Translations under genes and position numbers: made by a program
NCBI GenBank assembly: GCA_031256675.1
Contig: JAIRQC010000027.1
Span: 1-64,000 of the forward strand
Source: Rikenellaceae bacterium
GTDB taxonomy: Bacteria > Bacteroidota > Bacteroidia > Bacteroidales > Rikenellaceae
DNA length: 64,000 nt
Direction of reading: 5' to 3'
Part shown: in pieces, positions 40,011 through 48,625 of the stretch
How positions within the stretch are numbered: position 1 is the first letter of the stretch
Layout of the letters: the number at the start of each line of letters is the position of its first letter
The notes under the pieces: model-generated
What the model saw: only the letters and a program-made list of their open reading frames with translations
Database searches by the model: none
What the model was told of the DNA's origin: nothing

Positions 40011-43000
40011 TTAGAAGCTCAACTTTATGTTCATACCATAGGTCCGCGTCATGGGATAGGCGCCGATCTCGATACCGCGGCTGATGGAGGAACCGTTGAT
40101 GGCTGCGGCTTCGGGGTCGTAGAACGGGAAGTTAGTCCAGCAGAACAGGTTGGTGGCGTAGAAACCTATGTTGGCCGCCTGCAACACGCCTGTCTTTTTG
40201 CAGATGCTCGCCGGAAGGTTGTAACCTATTCGAAGCTCCTTGAATTTCAGGTATGAGGTGTCGAAGGTGTTCATCTCGGCGTTCGAACGCTCGTAGACCG
40301 TGCTGCTGTAATAGTCGACAATATCGGTGGTGATGGTGGCGTTCTTCTGATATGTGCCGTCCGGGTTGAGATTGACGCCGGGATGCACCAGGCCGTCGTA
40401 ACGTCCGGGCAGGGTGTTTTTGAGCTTGCCCTGATAGGAGAGTGCGAAGTGGGATACCGAGTAGCAGTTGCCGCCCCACTGTCCGGCGAATGTCATGTCG
40501 ACGTTGAAGTCCCACAGGCGCAGCGACGAGCCGAAGCCCCCTTTCCAGTCGGGGAAGATGCTGCCCAGGTCGATCAGGTCGTCGGCGCTGCTGTTTTTGA
40601 GCAGCGGTTTGCCGCTGACCGGGTCCACCACCACCGCCCCTTCGCAGTCGACCCTGTTGCCATTAGCGTCCATGTAGAACGCTCCCCGGGGGGCGCGCTG
40701 GTATCCGTATCCGTAGATGCGTCCGAGTTCGGTGCCGGGATACGCGTCGATGAACACGCGCGAACCGATAGTGTTGGGGTTTACGCTCCACTTTTCGACC
40801 CCCGGGGCCAGCGCGACAAGCTTGTTGCGGTTGAGCGACCAGTTGAGGCTCACCGACCAGCCGATATTGCGCGTTTTTACGGGCCATACGGTTGTTGCAA
40901 GCTCTATGCCCCTGTTACGCACGTCGCCGGCGTTGATTATCAGATTGCCCGTCCCTGTTATGTCATCCACCGGGCTTGGAATGATCTGGTTGGTGGTTTT
41001 GGCGCGATAGAGCACAAGGTCTAACGACCAGCGGTTGTTGAACAGTTTGGCTTCGAGGCCCGCCTCCCAGCTCTCGACGTTCTCGGGTTTGAGCAGCGGG
41101 TTTTGCAGCGTGCGCGGCAGGGTGTAGGAGGAGCTGAAATTGCTGTTGCTGTAATAGAGCGCCGTGCGATATGGGTCGGTGTCGTTACCCACGTTGGCCC
41201 ACGACCCCCTCAGTCGCAGCATGTCGACCCACGGGGCATAGCGGCGCAGTCCGATTGCCTTGTCGAGCAGTACGCTTGCGCTCACCGAGGGGTAGAAGTA
41301 TGAGTTGTTGCTGCGGGGCAGCGTGCTCGACCAGTCGTTACGTCCGGTGATCTCGACGAAATATGTATCCCGCCATGCGAAGTTGGCGAAACCGTAGAGG
41401 CTGTTGATGGATTTGTTCGAGCGGGTCGGGGTGACCAGCGGGTTGTCCATCGAGTTCTGCATGGTGAATACGTTGGAGAAGAGTTTCGAGGCCACCACGT
41501 TCACATAGCGGTAGTTGGAGACCATGTTGTTGCCCCCGAAACCGGCGTAGAGGTTCAGCTCGCCCGGCAGATCGCGTTTCCATGTCAGCAGGAAGTCGTT
41601 GTTCATCTGGAAACTGGTGGTCGACTGCTCGCGATAGTAACCGTCAGCGTAACCGCTCGAATAGAGCGGGCGGCGCTGCGTGGCGAAGTCCGAGTTGAAG
41701 TCGACGCCGGTGCGCACCATAAGGTTCAGGTCGGGAAGGATGCCTGCCGTCGCCGAAACGTTGCCGTAGACGCGGTCGCGGTCGAGCGAGTTGAGGTTCT
41801 CGTAGACGATGCGGTAGACGTTCTCCGACAGGCCGTTGGTTATCAGTTTCTGGCTTTCGGAGGTGGTATTGTTGACCTGGTCGAGGCGCAGCATCTCGTG
41901 GATGCGTCCGCTGGCCCATTCGTCGTAGTAGGATTTGATGGGGATGCTGGTCACGTTCCACATCAGGGTGTAGAGTGGCGACGAGTTGCTGTAACCGGTC
42001 GTCGGCAGGTTGTCGCTGTTCTTGCGGTAGTATGTGGCCCGCGCGTCGAGCTTTATACGCCTGTTGATTTGCTGCGAGGCGGCCAGGTTGATGTTCTGGC
42101 TGGCGTAGCCGGTGTTGGGGGCGATCCACTCGTTGCGCGTATCCTTGAACGAGAGGCGGAACGAGCCGTCGCGCCCCATCGAGCCATCCATCGAGACGCT
42201 GTTGGTGTAGGTCACGCCGGTGCGGAAAAAGCCCTTGTACCAGTCCTGCGCCACCCACGGCATTCGGGTGTATGTGTCGTCGTCGAAGTTGCGCGAATTG
42301 TAGGTGTAGAACATCTGTCCCTCGTAGCGCGGGCCGAAAGCGTAGCGCGACTGCAACCTGCCGACGCGCTGGCCGTTGTCGGTCTGGTTGGCCTGAATGG
42401 TCCAGAACGAGTAGTAGCGGCGGGCGTCCCCCGGGTCGCTGGCGATACCGGCGAGGTTGGCGTTGCCCGCGCCGTACTCGTCTTGAAAGTCGGGCCAGAA
42501 GCCCGCCCGTTCCAGCGTAACGGCCGAGTTGAGGGTTATGCCGAGCCCCGTGCGGCCCTTGCCGCTTTTGGTGGTGATGATGATGGCCCCCGCCCCTGCC
42601 CTCGAGCCGTAAAGGGCGGTTGCTGCCGGCCCTTTGAGCACCGACACCGACTCGATGTCGTCGGGGTTCAGATCGCCCACGCCGTTGCCCATGTCCACCG
42701 GCGCGTCGGTCGAATAGGCCGAGCCGCCGAAGTTCTGCGTCCGCGAGCCCACCGGCACGCCGTCGATGACGAACAGTGCCTGGTTGTTGTCGGGGTTGAG
42801 CGAGTTCTCGCCGCGCAGCGTCACGCGGGTCGATCCGCTCGGCCCCGACGACGCAGACTCGAGGTTTAGGCCGGCCACCTTGCCGTCGAGGCCGCTGAGC
42901 CAGTTGTTGGCCACCACGGTGGTGAGCTGTTCGCCCGTCACCTTTGAGACGGCGTAGCCGAGCGACTTCTCCTCGCGCTTCATGCCGAGGGCCGTCACCA

Positions 43001-43328
43001 CAACGTTGTCGATTTGCTGTTCGTCGGCGACGAGTTTTATCGACATGGTGGTTGCGGAGCCCACCTTAACATCCTGCGTCGAGTATCCCATACACGAGAC
43101 CTCCAGCACGTCGCCCGTCCGGACGGTCATGACGAATGACCCTTTGGCGTCGGTCGTCGTAGCGGCGGAAGTACCCTTTACCGCGATGCGGGCCCCCGCC
43201 ACGGCGGTCTTACCATCGTTTTCGGTCACAGTCCCGTCGAGCCGGAAACCCTGTCCGCTGGCGCCCATACACAGCAGCAATGCCGCCGCGTGCAGCAACC
43301 ATAGTCTACCGTACAATCTTTTGCCCAT
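40011..43328 (-). CDS. SusC/RagA family TonB-linked outer membrane protein
   Basis: Carboxypeptidase-like N-terminus, plug SGPSGSTRVTLRGENSLNPDNNQALFVIDGVPVG, SVLKGPAATALYGSRAGAGAIIITTKSGK. Confidence 0.97.
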   Translation of the reverse strand: MGKRLYGRLWLLHAAALLLCMGASGQGFRLDGTVTENDGKTAVAGARIAVKGTSAATTTDAKGSFVMTVRTGDVLEVSCMGYSTQDVKVGSATTMSIKLVADEQQIDNVVVTALGMKREEKSLGYAVSKVTGEQLTTVVANNWLSGLDGKVAGLNLESASSGPSGSTRVTLRGENSLNPDNNQALFVIDGVPVGSRTQNFGGSAYSTDAPVDMGNGVGDLNPDDIESVSVLKGPAATALYGSRAGAGAIIITTKSGKGRTGLGITLNSAVTLERAGFWPDFQDEYGAGNANLAGIASDPGDARRYYSFWTIQANQTDNGQRVGRLQSRYAFGPRYEGQMFYTYNSRNFDDDTYTRMPWVAQDWYKGFFRTGVTYTNSVSMDGSMGRDGSFRLSFKDTRNEWIAPNTGYASQNINLAASQQINRRIKLDARATYYRKNSDNLPTTGYSNSSPLYTLMWNVTSIPIKSYYDEWASGRIHEMLRLDQVNNTTSESQKLITNGLSENVYRIVYENLNSLDRDRVYGNVSATAGILPDLNLMVRTGVDFNSDFATQRRPLYSSGYADGYYREQSTTSFQMNNDFLLTWKRDLPGELNLYAGFGGNNMVSNYRYVNVVASKLFSNVFTMQNSMDNPLVTPTRSNKSINSLYGFANFAWRDTYFVEITGRNDWSSTLPRSNNSYFYPSVSASVLLDKAIGLRRYAPWVDMLRLRGSWANVGNDTDPYRTALYYSNSNFSSSYTLPRTLQNPLLKPENVESWEAGLEAKLFNNRWSLDLVLYRAKTTNQIIPSPVDDITGTGNLIINAGDVRNRGIELATTVWPVKTRNIGWSVSLNWSLNRNKLVALAPGVEKWSVNPNTIGSRVFIDAYPGTELGRIYGYGYQRAPRGAFYMDANGNRVDCEGAVVVDPVSGKPLLKNSSADDLIDLGSIFPDWKGGFGSSLRLWDFNVDMTFAGQWGGNCYSVSHFALSYQGKLKNTLPGRYDGLVHPGVNLNPDGTYQKNATITTDIVDYYSSTVYERSNAEMNTFDTSYLKFKELRIGYNLPASICKKTGVLQAANIGFYATNLFCWTNFPFYDPEAAAINGSSISRGIEIGAYPMTRTYGMNIKLSF

Positions 43329-43407
43329 ATTGCTTGGAATTGTGGATTTATTGTTGTGTCTTGTTATATTTGGATGCGATTTTTTATGCGCTCATTTTCA
43401 GCGGGGG

Positions 43408-44280
43408 TTAAAACAGATCGGGATAATCGGATATTATCGCGTCGACGCCCATTCTGGTCAGGCGCACGATCTCCGCCCTGTCGTTCACCGTCCAGGGAAC
43501 CACTGCCACGCCCGCCTTGTGGCACAGGGCGATCATCTGTTCGGTGACGGTCGTGTATTCGGGGCTCAGCGCCGCAGGGACAAAACCCAGCACCTGCCAC
43601 AGTTCGTCCGGGGCGCGTTTCTCGTCGGCCTCGGTCAGCAGCGAGGCGGCAACCGCGGGATAGCGGCTGTGAAGATATTGCAGCGACCGCATGTCGAACG
43701 ACTGAATATATGTGCGGTCGGCGATCCCTGCGGCGTCGACGACCGCCATCGCCAGGTCAACGAACTCCCCGACAGGCGGGTGGAGCCTGCCATCGCCCCC
43801 CTCGCGCGACTTGATCTCGATGTTGTAGCGCATCGTGCGCCCTTTCGATGCGGCGTAACGCTCCGTCTCGCGCAGCAGGTCGGCGAGCAGCGGCTTCACG
43901 GCGGCCATCTTTTTCTGGCGAGGGAAGTCGGGATGCGGTTTGAGCCCCACGTCGTACAGGCGGATGCTGTCGTAATCCATCCCGAAGAGCAGCATCCTGC
44001 GCCCCTCTGACGAGGAGAGCGTGCGCCCGTCGGGGGTGGTGGCGATCTTGTGGTTGAACCACGGGTCGTGCGATACCACGACCCGACGGTCGCGGCTGAT
44101 CTGCAAATCCATCTCGAGCGTCGTCACGCCGCGGTCGATAGCGTCCAGCATGGCCGCAATGGTGTTTTCTGGCATCAGTCCACGACCGCCGCGGTGGGCC
44201 TGCGTGTCGAGGGCCCTTTCCTGTGCGCCGCAACCCGCCGAAAGGGACAGCAGGGAGCAGATAATAACGGTGCGTATCAT
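43408..44280 (-). CDS. Glycerophosphodiester phosphodiesterase
   Basis: AHRGGRGLMPENTIAAMLDAIDRGVTTLEMDLQISRDRRVVVSHDPW...PWTVNDRAEIVRLTRMGVDAIISDYPDLF; ATGA overlap with glpT. Confidence 0.95.
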   Translation of the reverse strand: MIRTVIICSLLSLSAGCGAQERALDTQAHRGGRGLMPENTIAAMLDAIDRGVTTLEMDLQISRDRRVVVSHDPWFNHKIATTPDGRTLSSSEGRRMLLFGMDYDSIRLYDVGLKPHPDFPRQKKMAAVKPLLADLLRETERYAASKGRTMRYNIEIKSREGGDGRLHPPVGEFVDLAMAVVDAAGIADRTYIQSFDMRSLQYLHSRYPAVAASLLTEADEKRAPDELWQVLGFVPAALSPEYTTVTEQMIALCHKAGVAVVPWTVNDRAEIVRLTRMGVDAIISDYPDLF

Positions 44281-45686
44281 GCGTTCAATGCTATTTTTTC
44301 TCTGCGCCAGGTAGTTGCGCAGAATATCATTCCCATTGCCCCTGCGGCGACGAAGAGCCAGAACACCGCGTCCCAGCCGCTCGCATCGGCCACGGCCCCC
44401 ATTGCGATCTTGGCCAGCAGTGCGTCGCCGATCAGATAGCCGAACAGCCCGACGAACCCTGCCGCAGTTCCGGCAGCATTCTTCGGCACGAGATTCAGGG
44501 CCTGCACGCCGATCAACGCCACCGGCCCGTAGATGCAAAAGCCTATCTCACAGAGCGACACATAAACTATCATGCGACATGCAGCCGCCGGATCGCCGCC
44601 GAACGTCCCCGTCCACCACTGGGCCAGCGGTTGCGCCTGCCAGTACATCACTATACCGATCAGCACCAGCAACATATAGAGCACGTTGGCCGGAGCGCAC
44701 CGCCCCTTGAAGAAGCGCGCCGAGATCCAGCCGCAGACAATCGTCCCCGGCACCCCCGCGTAGTTGTGCAGCGAAAAGGCGAGGCTGCTCTGCGATTTGT
44801 CCATTATCTGCATCTCGTTCAGGTAGGTCGGGGCCCAGTCGCCAACGCCGTAGCGCACAAGGTAGACGAAGGCGTTGGCAAGGGCGATGATCCACAACAT
44901 TCTGTTCTTGAAGACGTGATCGACGAAAAGTTTCCTGAACGGTATTTTCTCGCCCGTCTCGTTCCTGCGTCCGGTGGCGTCGTTCCGCCACTGTTCCACA
45001 GGTGGCAGGCCGCACGACCGGGGCGTGTCGCGCAACGCCCACCAGCAGAAGAGGGCAGGCAGCAGGGCTATCGCGCTCGGAAATATAAACGCCGCGCGCC
45101 ACGTCTGCCCCACCCCCCACGAGGCAAACAGCGCAACGCCGACGATGACCAGAAGCCCCAGCGAGCCGCTGCCGATGGTATGCGAGGTGTTCCAGAGCGA
45201 CATTTTGAAGCTGCGTTCGTTCTGCGAGAACCAGTGGGCCATCACCCGTCCGCACGGAGGCCACCCCATGCCCGAAATCCACCCCACGAGCAGCATGAAG
45301 CCGAACATCACCGCCATGTTCGTCCCCATCGAGGCGCTCATCGGCATCAATCCCACGCCGATCATCAACAGCGACGCAAGCACGAGCCCCAATGTCAGGA
45401 ACTTGCGTGCGTCGCTGCGGTCCGACACGCTGCCCATGATGAATTTGCTGAAAGCGTAGGCTATCGAGATGGCCGACCCTGCAACGCCTACGCCCGCCTT
45501 GTCCAGCAGCCCCTCCTCGATCATCCCCGGCGCGGCCAGCGACAGGTTTTTGCGCACCAGATAGTAGGCCGCATAACCGACAAACGCGCCGACGAAGACT
45601 TTCAGGCGCATCCGCCTGTATGTCGCGTCGATCCTATTTTCCGGCAGCAGCTCTCTGTCCGGAGGCGGTTGTAGAAAGTTTCGCAT
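44277..45686 (-). CDS. glpT: Glycerol-3-phosphate MFS transporter
   Basis: AAYYLVRKNLSLAAPGMIEEG, SKFIMGSVSDRSDARKFLTLGLVL, GWPPCGRVMAHWFSQNERSFKMSLWNTSHTIGSG. Confidence 0.93.
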   Translation of the reverse strand: MRNFLQPPPDRELLPENRIDATYRRMRLKVFVGAFVGYAAYYLVRKNLSLAAPGMIEEGLLDKAGVGVAGSAISIAYAFSKFIMGSVSDRSDARKFLTLGLVLASLLMIGVGLMPMSASMGTNMAVMFGFMLLVGWISGMGWPPCGRVMAHWFSQNERSFKMSLWNTSHTIGSGSLGLLVIVGVALFASWGVGQTWRAAFIFPSAIALLPALFCWWALRDTPRSCGLPPVEQWRNDATGRRNETGEKIPFRKLFVDHVFKNRMLWIIALANAFVYLVRYGVGDWAPTYLNEMQIMDKSQSSLAFSLHNYAGVPGTIVCGWISARFFKGRCAPANVLYMLLVLIGIVMYWQAQPLAQWWTGTFGGDPAAACRMIVYVSLCEIGFCIYGPVALIGVQALNLVPKNAAGTAAGFVGLFGYLIGDALLAKIAMGAVADASGWDAVFWLFVAAGAMGMIFCATTWRREKIALNA

Positions 45687-47475
45687 GGGCTACTATATTT
45701 TGCGCTTCGGTTTGGGCCGTTGCTCCTGCGGGGGTTTGTGCTGCGGTCTCTGCGGTCGTTTGGGCGACAGTCGTGGCAGTCTTGGCAGCAGGGGCAGTCG
45801 CGCCGGTCGGGGTATGGGTTCCGGTTTTCGATGCGACTGCATCGCAAAACGGAACCGCAGTCACATCGGCAATCCCTGCCATATAATTACCGGCATAGGC
45901 CGTGAAGGTCTCGACCTGCCGCCGCTCCCACTCTTTGTCCCTGCCCAGCTCGGCGGCGATGATCCCTGCCACCTTCGGGGCGGCTTCGACGGCCGCCGCA
46001 GCGTCCATGAACAGCAGCCTCACCCGGCGCGCCAGCACATCCTCCACATCGCGGGCCATCTCCTCGCGCACCGCCCAGACGACCTCCGCCGCGGTGAACG
46101 GGTAATGCTCGTGGATCGGCTGCGCCATCTCCGGCCCCGAGGCGGCCAGGGCGCGGACAAGGGGTTCGTCGCTGCCGTAAACATACATGTGGTCGGCCAG
46201 ATCGGGGGCCGGACGATAGCCGTGGACGCGCAGGTTCCTTGTCCGGCGCTTGCGGGGTTCGAGCAGCCCCAGCGCGATGGCCCTGTCGACAGCGTCCTCG
46301 GCCATACGGCGATAGGAGGTCCACTTGCCGCCGGTAATTGTAATAAGTTTATGCTCCGAAACTATGATCTTGTGGCCGCGCGAGAGCTCTTTGGTCTGTT
46401 TGCCCTCGCTTTTGGGGGCTGCCAGCGGACGCTGCCCTGCGAAGACCGATTCTATATCTTCATACCGCGGCGGAGTCTCGAAGTAGCGCGCAGCGGTGTT
46501 GAGGATAAAGTCGACCTCCTCTTTGAGCGGCAGCGGCTCGAGCTCCGGCGTGGGGCGCGGGATGTCCGTGGTGCCCACCACCACCTTGTCGCGCCACGGC
46601 ACGGCAAACAGCACGCGGCCGTCGCTCGTCCTGGGAACCATCATCGCGTAGTCGCCCGGCAGGAATTTCTTGTCGAACACCAGATGCACCCCCTGGCTCG
46701 GGACGACCATCGGTTTGTGTTCCGGCGCGTCCATACCCATGATGCTGTCCACGAACACGCCGCAGGCATTGACGACGCATTTCGCTTTCAGTCCGTACTC
46801 CCTGCCCGTTTCCAGATCTTTGAACCTCACGCCGTCAACCCTGCCGTCGCTGCCGTGGGTGATGGCCGTGACCTGTGCCCTGTTGAGCGCCGCGCCGCCA
46901 TGTTCGACGCAGGTCTGCGCCAGATTGACCGCCATGCGGGCGTCGTCGAACTGCCCGTCGTGATATACGACGCCGCCCTTCAACCCCCTGCGTGCAATAT
47001 GTGGCAAATAATCCATTACTTTTTTCGCCGAAATAAAACGACTGCGGCCATATCCGAAACCAAACGAAAGCAGGTCATAAAATGTCAGCCCGCAGAGATA
47101 GAGAATGTTGTCCCACCAGCTGTAGTTCGAGATGACGAACGACTGATCCTTGACCAGATGCGGCGCGTTGCGTTTCATGCGTCCCCGCTCGCGCAGGGCT
47201 TCGAGCACCAGCATCACATCGCCATGTTGCAGGTATCTCACACCGCCGTGTACGAGTTTCGTGCTCTTGCTCGACGTCCCTTTGGCAAAGTCGGCTACTT
47301 CGAGAATGGCGACCCTGTAACCTCGCGCCGCAGCGTCCACCGCCACGCCCAATCCTGTCGCGCCGCCTCCGACGACCACGCAATCCCACTGTTTCTCACG
47401 AGCCAGACGCTCCAGTATTTCAATTCTGTTCACAGAAAAAGAAAGTATTAATAACTTTTTGTGGCTCAAAAGCAA
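45634..47475 (-). CDS. glpD: Glycerol-3-phosphate dehydrogenase with Ala/Thr-rich C-terminal tail
   Basis: WDCVVVGGGATGLGVAVDAAARGYRVAILEVADFAKGTSSKSTKLVHGGVRYL; likely GTG start at 47433. Ends 53 bp inside glpT. Confidence 0.95.
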   Translation of the reverse strand: MLLSHKKLLILSFSVNRIEILERLAREKQWDCVVVGGGATGLGVAVDAAARGYRVAILEVADFAKGTSSKSTKLVHGGVRYLQHGDVMLVLEALRERGRMKRNAPHLVKDQSFVISNYSWWDNILYLCGLTFYDLLSFGFGYGRSRFISAKKVMDYLPHIARRGLKGGVVYHDGQFDDARMAVNLAQTCVEHGGAALNRAQVTAITHGSDGRVDGVRFKDLETGREYGLKAKCVVNACGVFVDSIMGMDAPEHKPMVVPSQGVHLVFDKKFLPGDYAMMVPRTSDGRVLFAVPWRDKVVVGTTDIPRPTPELEPLPLKEEVDFILNTAARYFETPPRYEDIESVFAGQRPLAAPKSEGKQTKELSRGHKIIVSEHKLITITGGKWTSYRRMAEDAVDRAIALGLLEPRKRRTRNLRVHGYRPAPDLADHMYVYGSDEPLVRALAASGPEMAQPIHEHYPFTAAEVVWAVREEMARDVEDVLARRVRLLFMDAAAAVEAAPKVAGIIAAELGRDKEWERRQVETFTAYAGNYMAGIADVTAVPFCDAVASKTGTHTPTGATAPAAKTATTVAQTTAETAAQTPAGATAQTEAQNIVAHAKLSTTASGQRAAAGK

Positions 47476-47477
47476 AA

Positions 47478-47485
47478 CAAAAGTA
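47478..47485 (-). promoter_or_regulatory. -7 box (TACTTTTG on minus strand) for the glpD-led cluster
   Basis: Plus-strand CAAAAGTA; abuts palindrome AAGTAATTACTT (47485..47496). Confidence 0.45.
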
Positions 47486-47623
47486 AGTAATTACTTTCTA
47501 TTATGCAACTTTTATCCGAACATTTTTTCCTGTTTTTTCAATATTCAATATGTTTTCATGGCACGCAGCGACATAAAAAACATAAAAATCCGATCCGGTG
47601 CAAAAGTAGAAATAATTTTTATC

Positions 47624-47631
47624 TATCTTTG
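47624..47631 (+). promoter_or_regulatory. -7 box TATCTTTG for glpR-like gene
   Basis: TAnnTTTG, 53 nt upstream of ATG 47684. Confidence 0.6.
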
Positions 47632-47683
47632 TTAAGCAATCATTAAGAATTTGTCCGAACAGAACGTAATATAATTATAAGGT

Positions 47684-48463
47684 ATGGATTCCGAAAAACG
47701 ATCTATCGTCCGGCGGCACAACTATATTCTCGAAGCCCTGCAAAAGCGGGGCGAATTGAAGATCGCCGAGTTGAGCGACGAGTTGGGCGTGTCGTCAGTC
47801 ACGCTGCGCAAGGACGTCAAGATGCTAGAAGACAAGCGTTTGCTGTTTCACACCCACGGCAATATCCATCCCATCGACCAGTACATGGCGCGGGATGTGA
47901 GCGTCAACGAAAAGGAATACATAGCCACCGACGAGAAGATGCGCATCGCGCAGCGGGCCGCCACGCTCATCGACGACAACGACGCGATCATCATCGCCTC
48001 GGGCACGACGGTGCTGTTTCTCGCGCGCCTCGTCGAGGCGCGCGGCTCGCTGACCGTGCTCACCTCGGCGCTCAACGTCGGGGTGGCCCTGTGTTCCAAA
48101 CCCGACGTGGAGATCATCCACCTGGGGGGCGCGGTGCGCAAAACGTCGACCTCCGTCAGCGGCCCCTTCGCCCAGCAGATGCTGTCGCAGTTCTCGTGCA
48201 GCAAACTGTTCCTCGGCGTAGACGGCATCGACCTCGAGTATGGCTGCACGACCAGCAGCATGATGGAGGCCAACGTCAACCAGTGCATGATTTCGGCCGC
48301 ACGGCGCACCATCGTGCTGGCCGACTCGTCCAAGTTCGGCAAGCGCGGCTTTGGGCGCATCTGCTCGTTCGAGCGTGTGCATCAGATTATTACCGACGAC
48401 AAGGTGAGCGACTCGATGGTCGGGACGCTCGAAGACATGGGGGTGGAGGTGACCGTCGTCTAA
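47684..48463 (+). CDS. DeoR/GlpR family transcriptional regulator
   Basis: ILEALQKRGELKIAELSDELGVSSVTLRKDVKMLEDKRLL; IIIASGTTVLFLARLV; divergent from glpD. Confidence 0.93.
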   Translation: MDSEKRSIVRRHNYILEALQKRGELKIAELSDELGVSSVTLRKDVKMLEDKRLLFHTHGNIHPIDQYMARDVSVNEKEYIATDEKMRIAQRAATLIDDNDAIIIASGTTVLFLARLVEARGSLTVLTSALNVGVALCSKPDVEIIHLGGAVRKTSTSVSGPFAQQMLSQFSCSKLFLGVDGIDLEYGCTTSSMMEANVNQCMISAARRTIVLADSSKFGKRGFGRICSFERVHQIITDDKVSDSMVGTLEDMGVEVTVV

Positions 48464-48469
48464 GCGTTT

Positions 48470-48535
48470 TCATCGTCGCCGGAACAACAATTCATCATCG
48501 CAGGGGCGACAATTCATCGTTACCCTGTCGTTGCC
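48470..48535. repeat. 22-bp tandem repeat x3
   Basis: TCATCGTCGCCGGAACAACAAT / TCATCATCGCAGGGGCGACAAT / TCATCGTTACCCTGTCGTTGCC. Confidence 0.75.
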
Positions 48536-48575
48536 GGCTCGCCCCCTTTACGAATATCCGTAAAGGGGGCGAGCC
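48536..48575. repeat. Perfect 17-bp hairpin
   Basis: GGCTCGCCCCCTTTACG-aatatc-CGTAAAGGGGGCGAGCC. Confidence 0.9.
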
Positions 48576-48576
48576 G

Positions 48577-48625
48577 AAACAGAGGGCGCCGTCCGGATGT
48601 GCTCACGGGCAACGCCCTCTGTTTT
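48577..48625. terminator. Convergent-gene terminator hairpin
   Basis: AAACAGAGGGCG (48577..48588)/CGCCCTCTGTTT (48613..48624); T-run on + strand. Confidence 0.65.

Noticed and set aside
30094-43328. Interpretation as an ordinary polysaccharide utilisation locus
   Set aside because: No glycoside hydrolase, lyase, carbohydrate esterase or sulfatase seen; the catalytic genes present are phosphoesterases and glycerol-phosphate catabolism genes.
44281-44538. N-terminal extension of the glycerophosphodiesterase ORF (376 aa version)
   Set aside because: Extension is an out-of-frame reading of glpT; signal-peptide start MIRTVIICSLLSLSAGCG at 44280 fits better.
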